A stretch of 64,000 nt of DNA from the NCBI RefSeq assembly GCF_000376565.1, contig NZ_BARG01000024.1, forward strand, positions 365,270-429,269, in the 5' to 3' direction. This DNA is from Streptomyces hokutonensis (lineage in GTDB: Bacteria > Actinomycetota > Actinomycetes > Streptomycetales > Streptomycetaceae). The position numbers and the translations under genes were made by a program. Positions within the stretch are counted from its first letter, which is position 1, and each line of letters opens with the position of its first letter. Shown here in pieces: positions 1 to 10,643 of this stretch. The notes below the pieces were generated by a model. It was given only the letters and a program-made list of their open reading frames with translations. It was not told where the DNA came from and did no database searches.

Positions 1-1
1 G

Positions 2-1504
2 TGGCGCGCCCGCGACCTGCTGTTGCACCGGTATGTCGCCGTCAAGGAGGTCCGGCCGCCGGACCTCGACCTCGCCGAGTACGACCCCGGCGCGGCCGAG
101 ATGCTCCGCCAGCGGGTCCTGCGCGAGGCACGCGCCCTGGCGAGGGTCGAGCACCCGAACGTGGTGACGATCCATCACATCGTCGACGGCGGCGAGGGCA
201 CCTACCCCTGGCTCGTCATGGAACTCGTCCAAGGCGGCTCCCTGGCCGACCGGTTGGAGCGCGGACCCATGGCACCGGCGGAGGCCGCCCGGCTCGGCTC
301 CGGAGTGCTCGACGCCCTCAACGCGGCACACGCGGCCGGCGTCCAGCACCGTGACGTGAAACCCGCCAACGTCCTGCTGCGCACCGACGGCCGCCCCGTC
401 CTCACGGACTTCGGCATCGCCGCGATCCGCGACGCCACGGCCCTCACCGCCACCGGCTCCATCATCGGCACCCCCGACTACATGGCACCGGAACGCGTCT
501 CCGGCCACAGCGGCGGACCCGCCGCCGACCTCTGGTCGCTGGCGATGATGCTCTACGTCGCCGTCGAGGGCCACCACCCGCTCCGGCGCGGTACGACCCT
601 GGCCACGCTGGCCGCCGTACTCCAGGAGGAGGTCCCGCCGCCGGTCCGTGCCGGGTCGCTGACGCCAATGCTGTCCTGCGTCCTGGTCCGCGATCCCGAG
701 GCGCGGCCGGACGCGGGGACGGTGGGCCGGATGCTGGCCGCGGCGGCGGCCCAGCCGGTGGCCCGCGGCCCCGAGACCACGTCGTACCCGCTCGCACCCC
801 CGGCTCCGCCGGTGCTGCCTGTGCTGCCGCCCACCGACGACATGCAGGCGGTACGGCGACGCGGGCGACCGGGCGTCGCGGTCGCCTCCAGCGTGGTGGG
901 CGTACTGCTGATCGGGACGCTCGCCTGGAAGGTGCTGCCGGGCGGGAACAGCGACGACAAGGGTGCGACCAACTCCCCGGGCGCGACCGGACAGACACAG
1001 CAGAGTTCACCCACCGCCACGCCTTCCAGCTCGGGCTCCGCGAAGACCACCGACCTGCTCACCCCCAACGGCATCCGCACCGCGATCAAGGCCATCGAGC
1101 AGAAATCGGGACGTGACAGGTTCGGCAACCTGAGCGTCTATCCCGAGTACGTCCTGGCGGATGTGATGGTCAACGGCAGCAACACCAAGTTCGACTCGTA
1201 CACCTACCGTGTCGGCGGCAGCGTGGAGGAGGGGATCATCAAGGACGAGTTGATGGACGGGTATGAGCCGGTGGACCTGGGGAAGTTCGACTGGGACGCT
1301 GTCCCCGCGTTGCTCACCCGTGCGGGGAAAGTGCTCAAGGTGAAGAACCCGACGTCCCGTTACCTGTTGGTCGAGGGCCCGTGGAAGACCTTCGACGAGC
1401 CCGCGAACATGTCCGTCTACCTGAGTGACGAGTACGGGTCGAGTGGATATCTGGAGGCTGATCCCCAGGGCAAGGTGACCAAGACGTATCCGGCCGACGA
1501 GTAA
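2..1504 (+). CDS. Ser/Thr protein kinase (PknB-type, 5' partial)
   Basis: Hanks-type serine/threonine kinase that phosphorylates target proteins from the inner face of the membrane. The reading frame is open from base 2, so the N-terminus and probably the glycine loop lie outside the window. Visible motifs are the catalytic lysine in VAVKEV (about residue 15 of the fragment), the catalytic loop HRDVKPANV (about 115), DFG (about 137) and GTPDYMAPE. A Pro-rich linker is followed by one membrane segment near residues 296-315 and then a Ser/Thr-rich linker and an extracellular domain of about 160 residues that I do not recognise. It is not PASTA-like. The stop is 9 bases before the next GTG, so the flavodoxin-like gene may be co-transcribed. 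Kinase identity is secure; the sensed signal is unknown. Confidence 0.93.
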   Translation, partial: WRARDLLLHRYVAVKEVRPPDLDLAEYDPGAAEMLRQRVLREARALARVEHPNVVTIHHIVDGGEGTYPWLVMELVQGGSLADRLERGPMAPAEAARLGSGVLDALNAAHAAGVQHRDVKPANVLLRTDGRPVLTDFGIAAIRDATALTATGSIIGTPDYMAPERVSGHSGGPAADLWSLAMMLYVAVEGHHPLRRGTTLATLAAVLQEEVPPPVRAGSLTPMLSCVLVRDPEARPDAGTVGRMLAAAAAQPVARGPETTSYPLAPPAPPVLPVLPPTDDMQAVRRRGRPGVAVASSVVGVLLIGTLAWKVLPGGNSDDKGATNSPGATGQTQQSSPTATPSSSGSAKTTDLLTPNGIRTAIKAIEQKSGRDRFGNLSVYPEYVLADVMVNGSNTKFDSYTYRVGGSVEEGIIKDELMDGYEPVDLGKFDWDAVPALLTRAGKVLKVKNPTSRYLLVEGPWKTFDEPANMSVYLSDEYGSSGYLEADPQGKVTKTYPADE

Positions 1505-1513
1505 GTTCACCCC

Positions 1514-1966
1514 GTGCCCACCCTGCTGATCGTCCATCACACCCCCTCGCCCAACTGCCAAGCGATGTTCGAGGCCGTGGTCTCCGGAGCGACCACCCCT
1601 GAGATCGAGAACGTGCAGGTCGTACGGCGTGCCGCCCTGTCCGCGACCGCATCCGACGTGCTGGCCGCCGACGGGTATCTGCTCGGCACGCCCGCGAACC
1701 TCGGCTACATGTCCGGCGCGCTGAAGCACTTCTTCGACCAGGTCTACTACCCGTGCCTGGACGAGACCCGCGGCAGGCCCTTCGGGTACTACGTGCACGG
1801 CGGGAACGACGTGACGGGAGCCGTGCGCGGCATCGAGTCGATCACGACCGGGTTGGGCTGGCGGCGGGTCGCGGAGTCGGTGACGCTCACCGGCGAGCCT
1901 GACAGAGCGGGCACCGAGGCCTGCTGGGAACTCGGGGCGACGGTCGCCGCTGGCCTGACGGCCTGA
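1514..1966 (+). CDS. Flavodoxin/NAD(P)H-dependent FMN reductase-like protein
   Basis: A 150-residue single-domain protein with a flavodoxin-like fold. The N-terminus LLIVHHTPSPNC resembles the phosphate-binding loop of flavodoxins, followed by a GTPANLGYMSGALKHFFDQ stretch typical of NADPH-dependent FMN reductases and WrbA-like proteins. It probably binds FMN and acts as a cytoplasmic reductase or electron carrier; no substrate can be named. The GTG start lies 9 bases after the kinase stop, which suggests translational coupling, since no clear Shine-Dalgarno sequence is visible. Confidence 0.8.
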   Translation: MPTLLIVHHTPSPNCQAMFEAVVSGATTPEIENVQVVRRAALSATASDVLAADGYLLGTPANLGYMSGALKHFFDQVYYPCLDETRGRPFGYYVHGGNDVTGAVRGIESITTGLGWRRVAESVTLTGEPDRAGTEACWELGATVAAGLTA

Positions 1967-2091
1967 GCGGGCGGCCTGGAGCGACGGTCTGGAGGACGGC
2001 CGCCACCCGTTCGGACGCCGAAGAGTGTCGGCACCCCCGGGAGCACCCTCAGCGTGGAGGGACATGCCCCTCCGAATGACAGGAGTTCTCC

Positions 2092-2322
2092 ATGAGGAAG
2101 CGTCTGACGGCCGCCGTGGGTCTGGCGGGTGCGGCACTGCTGCTGTGCGCCGGTACGGCGAGCGCGGACCCCGACCCCGTCGGTGTCGCCGTCGACAGCC
2201 CGGGCGTGCTCTCCGGAAACGTCGTCCAGATCCCCATCGACCTGGACCTCAACGTGTGCGGCAACTCGATCAACGTGATCGGTCTGCTGAACCCGGCGGC
2301 GGGCAACCACTGCGAGGGCTGA
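2092..2322 (+). CDS. Short chaplin
   Basis: A 76-residue secreted protein. Residues 1-25 form a signal peptide ending in TASA, then comes one chaplin domain with the hallmark segment GNVVQIPIDLDLNVCGNSINVIGLLNPAAGN split around two cysteines (in VCGN and NHCEG). Chaplins are amyloid-forming surfactants that coat Streptomyces aerial hyphae and spores; short chaplins carry one domain and no sortase signal, as here. AGGAG lies 7 bases before the ATG. A strong hairpin follows at 2336-2370. Its presence is one of the best markers that the host is a sporulating streptomycete. Confidence 0.92.
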   Translation: MRKRLTAAVGLAGAALLLCAGTASADPDPVGVAVDSPGVLSGNVVQIPIDLDLNVCGNSINVIGLLNPAAGNHCEG

Positions 2323-2335
2323 CGAGCCGTACCGC

Positions 2336-2370
2336 GAACGAGCCGTGGGTGTTGTGCCCGCGGCTCGTTC
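2336..2370. terminator. Bidirectional terminator hairpin after the chaplin gene
   Basis: Arms GAACGAGCCGTGGG (2336-2349) and CCCGCGGCTCGTTC (2357-2370) pair over 14 bp with one G-U wobble and a 7-base loop. It lies between the convergent chaplin and Mrr-like genes, so it can serve both. No long T run follows, which is usual in Streptomyces. Confidence 0.7.
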
Positions 2371-2376
2371 CGCGTT

Positions 2377-3060
2377 TCACGGGACGTCGGTCAACCGGTG
2401 CAGGGGAGTCCCGTGGGCCCAGCGCCGTAATCGCGTGCCGTCGATGAGCTGGACGCCGCCCTGACGGCGTGCCCACTGCACATCACGGCCGCTGAAGGTC
2501 CCCCGGTGGACCACGAGACGCAGGTGCGGCCCGGAGCCGGCCGTGCGGCCCGAGCGGGTCGGCGCCTCCTCGTCGGGCAGCGGTTCGGCGACCGGCCGGA
2601 AGGCCACCTCAAGACGGCGACCGCGCCGGTCGCGGGCCCGGACGCGGGGCCTGCCCAGCGCGTCGGGCCGGGCGAGCGCCCGCCAGCCGTCGCGGCGCAG
2701 CATCCGGGACACGGCCAGCGCGAGGCCCTCCACGTCAAGGTCGGCGATCTCCTCGGGCGTGTAGAAACCCAGGCGGCGACGGGCCAGCGGCCGGTGGTGC
2801 ACGACCGCGGCCACGGCGATCACGCCGAGCAGCGCCAGACCGCCGACGAGCGCGCCGGCGCCGAGGGTGCGGTACGCCACGGCGAGGCCGGCCACGATCC
2901 CGCACACGACGAGGGCCACGACCAACAGCGCGGGCAGCACCTCGCGCAGTCCGGGGCCGTAGCGTCCCTGGGCGCGCAGCGCGCGAATCGTCTCCCGCCG
3001 TCGAGAACGGCGCGACGCGCGCTTCTCGTGCCTCCGCAACCTCTCCGTCAACAGCGCCAA
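2377..3060 (-). CDS. Membrane protein with degenerate Mrr-like endonuclease domain
   Basis: A 227-residue protein with a very basic N-terminus (about residues 1-38), two adjacent membrane segments (about 42-62 and 66-86) and a cytoplasmic C-terminal domain. The C-terminal layout (RMLRRDGW, then RARDRRGRRLEVAF, then WARRQGGVQLIDGTRLRRWA) matches the end of the Mrr-type restriction endonuclease fold, where LIDG-x-x-L-x-x-W is common. The usual catalytic D...(E/Q)xK is not intact: the strand reads EVAF with no lysine. I infer a nuclease-fold protein that is probably inactive or altered. Function unknown. Confidence 0.65.
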   Translation of the reverse strand: MALLTERLRRHEKRASRRSRRRETIRALRAQGRYGPGLREVLPALLVVALVVCGIVAGLAVAYRTLGAGALVGGLALLGVIAVAAVVHHRPLARRRLGFYTPEEIADLDVEGLALAVSRMLRRDGWRALARPDALGRPRVRARDRRGRRLEVAFRPVAEPLPDEEAPTRSGRTAGSGPHLRLVVHRGTFSGRDVQWARRQGGVQLIDGTRLRRWAHGTPLHRLTDVP

Positions 3061-3314
3061 CTCCCCCCACCCCCACGCGCGTTGGTGCCTGCCGTAGAGA
3101 TACCCGGCGGAGCGGGTCCATGTGCGTGGCGCCGGGAACCGGCCACCGAACCGGCCGAACCATTTCGGCGCGCCTTGCCCCTGGGGGCAGCGAACTCCTC
3201 CCTCCCGACCCCTGGCCCCCGGGACTTACCGCCCGGTATACAAGGCCAGTTGGACGAGAGACGACCACGTCGGGGTGTCCTGTCGCGCCGTCTCCTACCT
3301 GGGGGAGGAACTCC

Positions 3315-4235
3315 ATGAACCGTGAGACGCATCCGGCCGCGTCGGCGCACCACCGCGGCAGGGCCGTGGCGGTCGCGGCGGCGGTCAGCGGCTGCGCCCT
3401 CGTCGTGGCGTCCGCGGCGCCCGCGGCGGCACACGACTCGGGACACGGCCACGACCGCACCACCCAGTACGTGGCGCTCGGGGACTCCTACACGTCGGGC
3501 CCGTACATACCGACCCAGGTGGACGCCAACTGCGCCCGCTCCGACCACAATTACCCCTCGGTGGTGACGGCGGACCAGAGAGGGACCGTCCTCACGGACG
3601 TGAGCTGCAGCGGGGCGACGACCGCGGAGATGTGGCAGGCGCAGGGCACCAACCCGCCCCAACTGGACGCCGTACAGCGGGACACGGACCTGGTGACCGT
3701 CCAGATCGGCGGCAACGACATCGGGTTCAGCACCATCATCGGCACCTGCGCCAAGCTCAGCGCCACGGACCTGGCGGGCAACCCCTGCCAGCGCTACTAC
3801 AACTCCTCCGGCGTCGACCAGTTGGCGCTGAACATCCTCAACACCGCGCCGAAGGTGACCAAGGTGCTCCGCGCGGTCCACAAGAAGGCACCGCACGCGC
3901 GCGTGCTCGTCGTCGGGTACCCGGACCTCCTGCCCGACGACGGCAGCGGCTGCTACCCCTCGGTGCCGTTCGCCGCCAAGGACTTCCCCTACCTCCGCGA
4001 CACCGGCAAGCGGCTCAACCTGATGCTCCGTCTGGTGGCCGCCCTCAACGGCGCGGAGTACGTCGACACCTACGGCCCGACCGTCGGCCACGACATGTGC
4101 AAGGCGCCCGCCGACCGTTGGATCGAACCCTTGCAGCCCGCCTCCTCGGCGGCTCCGGCGCACCCCAACGCGAAGGGCGAGGCGGCCATGGCGGGCGCGG
4201 TCCTGAAGCAACTGGACAGGCGCCACCGGTACTGA
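3315..4235 (+). CDS. Secreted SGNH/GDSL lipase-esterase
   Basis: A 306-residue secreted hydrolase. Residues 1-38 are a signal peptide ending in APAAAH. Block I is [10 protein letters not shown] with the nucleophile serine, block III is IGGNDIGF, and block V is HPNAKGE with the catalytic histidine. Six cysteines fit the disulfide pattern of Streptomyces SGNH esterases of the SCO7513/rhamnolipase type. The ATG at 3315 is chosen because GGGAGGAA precedes it at the right distance and the signal peptide starts there; upstream codons are open but untranslated. Substrate is probably a lipid or acyl ester outside the cell. Confidence 0.9.
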   Translation: MNRETHPAASAHHRGRAVAVAAAVSGCALVVASAAPAAAHDSGHGHDRTTQYVALGDSYTSGPYIPTQVDANCARSDHNYPSVVTADQRGTVLTDVSCSGATTAEMWQAQGTNPPQLDAVQRDTDLVTVQIGGNDIGFSTIIGTCAKLSATDLAGNPCQRYYNSSGVDQLALNILNTAPKVTKVLRAVHKKAPHARVLVVGYPDLLPDDGSGCYPSVPFAAKDFPYLRDTGKRLNLMLRLVAALNGAEYVDTYGPTVGHDMCKAPADRWIEPLQPASSAAPAHPNAKGEAAMAGAVLKQLDRRHRY

Positions 4236-4350
4236 CGGACAGCGGAGGCCCGGGTTTTCCACAGGCGGCGGGGGTGTACTCGCTAAACGCGCCCCTGACG
4301 AGGAAAGATGGGGCCGTACGCGAAGTCGGTCGACATGGAGGAGCGGGCAG

Positions 4351-5991
<1,641 letters not shown>

Positions 5992-6093
5992 CCGTACGGT
6001 CGGCCGTGTGCCGCCCGTGGCCGGAATGAACGGTGGGGCGGCCGGTGTTGGGCCGACACGTGAGTCACGACGCCAGGTGGAGTTGAACCCCGT

Positions 6094-7971
6094 ATGTCCC
6101 TCGAAGCCACCGACTACACGGGGCAGACGTCGTGCGGCGACGAAGCCCGCACCCCGCTGCGCGACTTCCTGCGGACCGAGACCGGAAGCGCCGCCGTCCT
6201 CGTGGCGGCGGCGCTGGTCGCGCTCGTCTGGGCCAATGTCACGCCGTCGGCGTACGAGTCGTTCTGGGGGACCCACCTCTCCGTCCGGCTCGGCTCGCAC
6301 GGGGTCTCCCTCGATCTGCGCGAGTGGGTCAACAGCGGGCTGATGACGCTGTTCTTCCTCGTCGTCGGCCTGGAGGCGCGCCGCGAGTTCGACATGGGCG
6401 AGCTGCGCGAACGCAAGCGACTGGCGCTGCCGCTCGTCGCGGGCCTGAGCGGCATGCTCGTGCCGATCGGCATCTACCTGGCGATCAACGCCGGCCACGG
6501 CACGGCGGGCGGCTGGGGCGCGGCGATGTCCACCGACACGGCGTTCGCGCTAGGCATGCTGGCCGTCGTGGGCCGGGAGATGCCGCCCGGACTGCGTGTC
6601 TTCCTCCTCACGATCACCGTCGTCGACGACTTCCTGGCGCTCGTGGTGATCGCCGTCTTCTACAGCGACCACATCGCCGTACCGGCGCTCCTGACCGCCG
6701 TGGGCACGTTCGGCGTCGTCCTGCTGCTGCGGCGGTTCAAGGTGCGCCGGGGGCCCGTGTACGCGGTGCTCGGGGTCGTCGCCTGGGTCGCGCTGCTCGA
6801 ATCGGGCGTGGACCCCGTCGTCATCGGGCTCGCCATGGGGCTGATCACCTTCGCCTACCCGGCGGGACGCGACGACCTGGAACGCGCCACCGGACTGTTC
6901 CGGCTCTTCCGCGAACAGCCCACCCCCGAACTGGAACGCGACGTAAGGGCCGGCATCGCCGCGTCCATCTCCCCGAACGACCGCCTCCAGCGCATCTACC
7001 ACCCGTGGGCTAGCTATGCCGTGGTCCCGCTGTTCGCGCTGGCCAACGCCGGGCTCCAGATCAGTGGGGAGCAGTTGGCGAGAGCCTTCACCTCGCCCGT
7101 CGGGCTGGGCATCCTCATCGGGTACGTCGTCGGCAAGCCGCTCGGCATCATCTCCTCGACGGCGCTGACCAGCGTCCTGTCCCGGGTCCGGCCGCCGGTC
7201 GGCTGGGGCGCCGTGACCGCGGGCGGCACCCTGGCGGGCGTCGGCTTCACCGTCTCCCTGCTGATCGCGACGCTCGCCTTCGACGGGACCACCCTGGAGG
7301 ACGCGAAGACAGGCATCCTCAGCGCCGTCGTCGGCTCGTTCCTGGTCGCCCGGCTGGTCACCGGCGTGATCGGACTGCTCCCGCCGCAGATCCGGCCCCG
7401 GGTGCTGTTCGGCCGGGCGGAGACCATCGTCGACCTGTCCGTCCCCGTCGACCCCGACCGCGACCATCTGCGCGGCCCGCGACACGCCCCGGTGACCGTC
7501 GTGGAGTACGGCGACTACGAGTGCCCGTACTGCGGCCAGGCCGAGCCGGTCGTCCGTGAACTGCTCGGCGACTTCGGGGACGAGGTGCGCTACGTGTGGC
7601 GGCACCTCCCGCTCACCGACGTCCACCTGCACGCCCAGCTCGCCGCCGAGGCCGCGGAGGCCGCCGCGCTCCAGGGCGGCTACTGGGCCATGCACGACCT
7701 GCTGCTCAGCCACCAGGGCGCCCTGCGCCTCAAGGACCTGCGGGGCTATGCCGAACAGATCGGCCTGGACACCGCCCGCTTCGAACGCGACATGCGGGCC
7801 CACGCCGGGGCCGGCCACGTCGCCGAGGACGTCGAGTCGGCCGACCTCAGCGGAGTGGCGGGCACACCCACCTTCTTCGTGAACGGCCGCAGGCACTACG
7901 GCGCGTACGACATCGAGGGCCTCTCCCAGGCCGTTCGGGCGGCCAGGGAGAAGGCCGCGCTGCGGGTCTAG
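6094..7971 (+). CDS. nhaA: Na+/H+ antiporter NhaA fused to a DsbA-like thioredoxin domain
   Basis: Exchanges Na+ for H+ across the membrane for sodium and alkaline pH tolerance. Residues 1-430 are a complete NhaA with about 12 membrane segments and the paired ion-binding aspartates in [12 protein letters not shown] (near 177). From about residue 450 to the end there is a DsbA-family thioredoxin fold with the redox motif CPYCGQ (near 477) and a cis-proline [12 protein letters not shown]. The fusion is known in actinobacteria. Because the C-terminus of NhaA is cytoplasmic in E. coli, the redox domain may sense or act on cytoplasmic thiols. Its role is not settled. Confidence 0.93.
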   Translation: MSLEATDYTGQTSCGDEARTPLRDFLRTETGSAAVLVAAALVALVWANVTPSAYESFWGTHLSVRLGSHGVSLDLREWVNSGLMTLFFLVVGLEARREFDMGELRERKRLALPLVAGLSGMLVPIGIYLAINAGHGTAGGWGAAMSTDTAFALGMLAVVGREMPPGLRVFLLTITVVDDFLALVVIAVFYSDHIAVPALLTAVGTFGVVLLLRRFKVRRGPVYAVLGVVAWVALLESGVDPVVIGLAMGLITFAYPAGRDDLERATGLFRLFREQPTPELERDVRAGIAASISPNDRLQRIYHPWASYAVVPLFALANAGLQISGEQLARAFTSPVGLGILIGYVVGKPLGIISSTALTSVLSRVRPPVGWGAVTAGGTLAGVGFTVSLLIATLAFDGTTLEDAKTGILSAVVGSFLVARLVTGVIGLLPPQIRPRVLFGRAETIVDLSVPVDPDRDHLRGPRHAPVTVVEYGDYECPYCGQAEPVVRELLGDFGDEVRYVWRHLPLTDVHLHAQLAAEAAEAAALQGGYWAMHDLLLSHQGALRLKDLRGYAEQIGLDTARFERDMRAHAGAGHVAEDVESADLSGVAGTPTFFVNGRRHYGAYDIEGLSQAVRAAREKAALRV

Positions 7972-8008
7972 ACGGCGGGAATGCGCCGAGGGGTGCCGGT
8001 GTTGAAAC

Positions 8009-8025
8009 GCATGTAGCTGACATGC
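8009..8025. promoter_or_regulatory. Inverted repeat, candidate operator of the ribosomal-protein operon
   Basis: GCATGT-AGCTG-ACATGC is a perfect 6-bp inverted repeat with a 5-base spacer, 41 bases before the L33 start; TTGAAA lies just upstream (8002-8007). Cysteine-free ribosomal paralogues are usually repressed by Zur, but this repeat is only a weak match to the TGAAAATNATTTTCA-type Zur box, so the regulator is uncertain. Confidence 0.35.
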
Positions 8026-8065
8026 TCGGGACAAGATCCCGGGATGTGGGCGGAAGGAGGTCCTC

Positions 8066-8230
8066 ATGGCACGCACCACGAACCGTCCCGTCGTCACCCT
8101 CAGGTCGACGGCCGGGACCGGCGTCACCTATGTGACGCGGAAGAACCGTCGCAACGACCCCGACCGGCTGGTCCTGCGCAAGTACGACCCGGTCGCCGGC
8201 GAGCACGTCGAATTCCGCGAACAGCGTTGA
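8066..8230 (+). CDS. rpmG: 50S ribosomal protein L33, zinc-independent paralogue
   Basis: A 54-residue ribosomal protein with the L33 pattern ([26 protein letters not shown]). The two CxxC zinc pairs of the canonical form are absent; the protein has no cysteine at all. In Streptomyces and Mycobacterium such C-minus forms replace zinc-binding copies when zinc is short. GGAAGGAGG precedes the ATG. It is the first gene of a three-gene operon with L31B and L36. Too short to appear among longer reading frames, but clear. Confidence 0.93.
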   Translation: MARTTNRPVVTLRSTAGTGVTYVTRKNRRNDPDRLVLRKYDPVAGEHVEFREQR

Positions 8231-8280
8231 ACCCAGCAGAGCGGCCGTCCCTCCGGGGACGGCCTGAGGAAGGAAACACC

Positions 8281-8529
8281 ATGAGGTCTGGCATCCACCC
8301 CGTGTCCCGTCCGGTCGTCTTCCGCGACCGTGCCGCGGACACCGCGTTCCTCACCACCTCGACGGCGCAGTCCGCGCGCACGATCGAGTGGGAAGACGGG
8401 AACACCTACCCGCTGATCGACGTCGAGATCTCGTCGGCCAGCCACCCCTTCTACACCGGCAACACACGGGTCGTGGACACCGCCGGCCGTGTGGAGCGCT
8501 TCGAGCGCCGCTACGGGAGGAAGTCATGA
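8281..8529 (+). CDS. rpmE2: 50S ribosomal protein L31 type B, zinc-independent
   Basis: An 82-residue type B L31, recognised by [32 protein letters not shown] core, [10 protein letters not shown] and [15 protein letters not shown]. It lacks the four-cysteine zinc site of type A L31. The ATG at 8281 follows AGGAAGGAAAC; the longer upstream open frame is not translated because it overlaps L33. The stop overlaps the L36 start by four bases (ATGA), so the two are translationally coupled. Confidence 0.94.
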   Translation: MRSGIHPVSRPVVFRDRAADTAFLTTSTAQSARTIEWEDGNTYPLIDVEISSASHPFYTGNTRVVDTAGRVERFERRYGRKS

Positions 8530-8648
8530 AGGTCCGCAAGTCCCTGCGCTCGCTGAAGGCCAAGCCCGGCGCGCAGGTGGTCCGCCGCCGCGGTGTGACG
8601 TTCGTCATCAACAAGAAGGACCCGCGCTTCAAGGCCCGCCAGGGCTGA
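8526..8648 (+). CDS. rpmJ: 50S ribosomal protein L36, zinc-independent paralogue
   Basis: A 40-residue L36 ([11 protein letters not shown] start, [12 protein letters not shown] core, DPRFKARQG end). The canonical CxxC...C...H zinc ligands are missing, so this is the alternative form. It starts inside the L31B stop. With L33 and L31B it makes an all C-minus set, as expected for a zinc-starvation operon. Confidence 0.93.
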   Translation: MKVRKSLRSLKAKPGAQVVRRRGVTFVINKKDPRFKARQG

Positions 8649-8667
8649 CACAGCGCACACGACCGGT

Positions 8668-8710
8668 CGGCCCGGCCCCGCTACGGCGGCGGCCGGGCCG
8701 TTCTCGTCTT
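8668..8710 (+). terminator. Terminator of the L33-L31B-L36 operon
   Basis: Arms CGGCCCGGCC (8668-8677) and GGCCGGGCCG (8691-8700) pair perfectly over 10 bp, followed by the T-rich TTCTCGTCTT, 20 bases after the L36 stop. Confidence 0.75.
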
Positions 8711-8776
8711 CCTGCCCGGGAGGAGAAAAATCGGTTCTTTATGCTTATAGCGGTACCAACCCCCTTGGAGTGGTCG

Positions 8777-9607
8777 ATGTCCCGGATACGCCCGACGGAC
8801 GACGGCGACGAGCTGCTGGCCAGGCTCGGGACGCTGACCGCCCAGGCGCGCGAGCGGGCGGAGCTGCAGCGCTCCCTGCTGCAACTGGCCGTCGCCCTGC
8901 AACGCGGCATGCTGCCCGGAGACATGCCCGTCACCCCCCGGTTCCACCTGGCGGTCAAGTACTCGCCCGCCAACCACGGCCTCAACGTGGGCGGCGACTG
9001 GTACGACGCCTTCACCATGCCCGACGGGCGCATCGGCCTGTCCATCGGCGACGTCCAGGGCCACAACATCGAGGCCGCCGCGTTCATGGGCCAGGTCCGG
9101 GTCGGCCTGCGCGCCCTCGCCTCCGTCACCAGCGAGCCCGGCGAACTCCTCGCCCTGACCAACGACCTGCTCCTGTCCCTGGGCACCGAACTCTTCGCGA
9201 CCTGCACCTTCGTACGGCTCGACCCCGCCACCGGGGTGCTGGAGAGCGCGCGGGCCGGACACATACCCTCCGTCTGGGCCACTGCCGACGGCCGGTGCGG
9301 CATCGCCGACGACGAGGGCGGACCGCCGCTCGGCATCGTCGCCGGACAGCGGTACCCGGTGACCGAGCACCGGCTCACCACCGGCGGGGTCTTCGTCCTG
9401 GTGACCGACGGCGTGGTGGAGGGCCCCTCGATGAGCGTCGACGAAGGCCTCGACCAGGTGATGCGCCTCGCCGGAATCGCCGCTGTGGCGGGCATGGAGG
9501 CGGGTGCGCTCGCCGCCGCCGTGATCAAGGGAGCCGAGCGTGTGGGGCACGAGGACGACGCGGCCGTACTGGTCGTGGGACACGACGCGCCCGAGAGCGG
9601 ACCATAG
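8777..9607 (+). CDS. PP2C-type SpoIIE-family Ser/Thr phosphatase
   Basis: A 276-residue soluble protein made almost entirely of a SpoIIE/RsbU-type PP2C phosphatase domain. The N-terminal helix (residues 10-50) carries the family's LQRGMLPGDMP segment, then GGDWYDAF with a metal aspartate, IGDVQGHNIEAAAFMGQ, GHIPSVW and LVTDGVVEGPS, ending in HEDDAAVLVV. These are all the PPM metal residues, so the enzyme should be active. Such phosphatases dephosphorylate anti-sigma antagonists. The ATG at 8777 is preferred over one at 8741 because TTGGAG lies 6 bases ahead. The MASE1 gene begins 48 bases after its stop. Confidence 0.9.
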   Translation: MSRIRPTDDGDELLARLGTLTAQARERAELQRSLLQLAVALQRGMLPGDMPVTPRFHLAVKYSPANHGLNVGGDWYDAFTMPDGRIGLSIGDVQGHNIEAAAFMGQVRVGLRALASVTSEPGELLALTNDLLLSLGTELFATCTFVRLDPATGVLESARAGHIPSVWATADGRCGIADDEGGPPLGIVAGQRYPVTEHRLTTGGVFVLVTDGVVEGPSMSVDEGLDQVMRLAGIAAVAGMEAGALAAAVIKGAERVGHEDDAAVLVVGHDAPESGP

Positions 9608-9655
9608 GCCCGCCCCGCGTCGCTCGCCTCGCCGACACGGCGGGGTCGGTGTCTG

Positions 9656-10630
9656 ATGGCAGCTGTGGTGGGTTTCGATGATCTGCGGCGACCGGCCGGG
9701 TACGCCCTCCTGACGCTGGCCGTCGCCGGCTGCTACTTCGCGGCGGGACGGCTCGGCCTGCTCCGCGAGCTCGTCGTCGAGGGCGCCGTGTTCACCCCGA
9801 TCTACCCTCCCACCGGCGTAGCGGTGGCCGCCCTGCTGATCTTCGGGCTGCGGGTCTGGCCCGGTATCGCCCTCGGCATCCTCTTCGTGATCCTGTCACT
9901 CACCTCGCTCCACCCGACGGCGCTCGTCGTCCTCGCCGGCAACACCGTGGCTCCCGTCTGCGCATGCCTGATGCTGCGCCGGGTGGGCTTCCGTACCGAC
10001 CTCGGCAGACTCCGCGACGGCCTCGCCCTGGTCTTCCTGGGCGCCCTGACCGCCATGCTGATCAGCGCGAGCTGCGGGGTCGTCCTGCTCCTCGCCACCG
10101 ACAAGCTGGCCTCGCACTCCTTCTGGCCGGTCTGGCTGGGCTGGTGGGTGGGCGATGCGATGGGCGTGCTCATCGTCACCCCGCTCCTGCTCATGCTGCG
10201 CACGGTGCGTTTCCCGCTGGACCTGCACCGCTGGAAGGAGGCCCTGCTGCTGGTGGCCACCATCGCCGTCATCGTCCCCCTGGTGACCCACAGCCACGTC
10301 AGCCTGCTGTTCCTGGTCTATCCGCTGCTGATCTGGGCCGCGCTGCGGTTCCGCTTCGCGGGCAGCATGCTGTGCGCCCTGTTCGCCTCCGTGATGGCCA
10401 CCATCGCGGCGACCCGGGAGTCGGGTCCCTTCGCCGACCTGACGCACGTCGAGGTGATGATGAAACTCCAGGCCTTCAACGGCACGATGGCCCTCACCGC
10501 CCTGCTGCTCTCCTCCGTCATCACCGAGCAGCGCAACACCCGACTCTCGGTGGAACAGGCCTGCCAGGAACTGGCCGAGGTCCTCGAACACCTCACCGCG
10601 GGCGACCCCCGTCAGGGTGGCCGGCCCTGA
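9656..10630 (+). CDS. Free-standing MASE1 membrane sensor
   Basis: A 324-residue integral membrane protein with about eight segments. The N-terminal part has the MASE1 signature: FTPIYPPTGVAVAALLIFGLRVWPGIALG-like region, LVVLAGNTVAPV, and SFWPVWLGWWVGDAMGVLIVTPLLL. MASE1 is normally the N-terminal sensor of histidine kinases, diguanylate cyclases or SpoIIE phosphatases. Here no output domain follows; after the last segment only a short amphipathic helix (about 290-324) remains. It probably works in trans with the phosphatase just upstream. The start has a weak ribosome site. Confidence 0.85.
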   Translation: MAAVVGFDDLRRPAGYALLTLAVAGCYFAAGRLGLLRELVVEGAVFTPIYPPTGVAVAALLIFGLRVWPGIALGILFVILSLTSLHPTALVVLAGNTVAPVCACLMLRRVGFRTDLGRLRDGLALVFLGALTAMLISASCGVVLLLATDKLASHSFWPVWLGWWVGDAMGVLIVTPLLLMLRTVRFPLDLHRWKEALLLVATIAVIVPLVTHSHVSLLFLVYPLLIWAALRFRFAGSMLCALFASVMATIAATRESGPFADLTHVEVMMKLQAFNGTMALTALLLSSVITEQRNTRLSVEQACQELAEVLEHLTAGDPRQGGRP

Positions 10631-10643
10631 CCGGGCCGTCCCG

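Noticed and set aside
1..354. 117-codon open frame at the window start
   Set aside because: It lies in another frame over the kinase catalytic domain, is Arg/Pro-rich and has no family resemblance.
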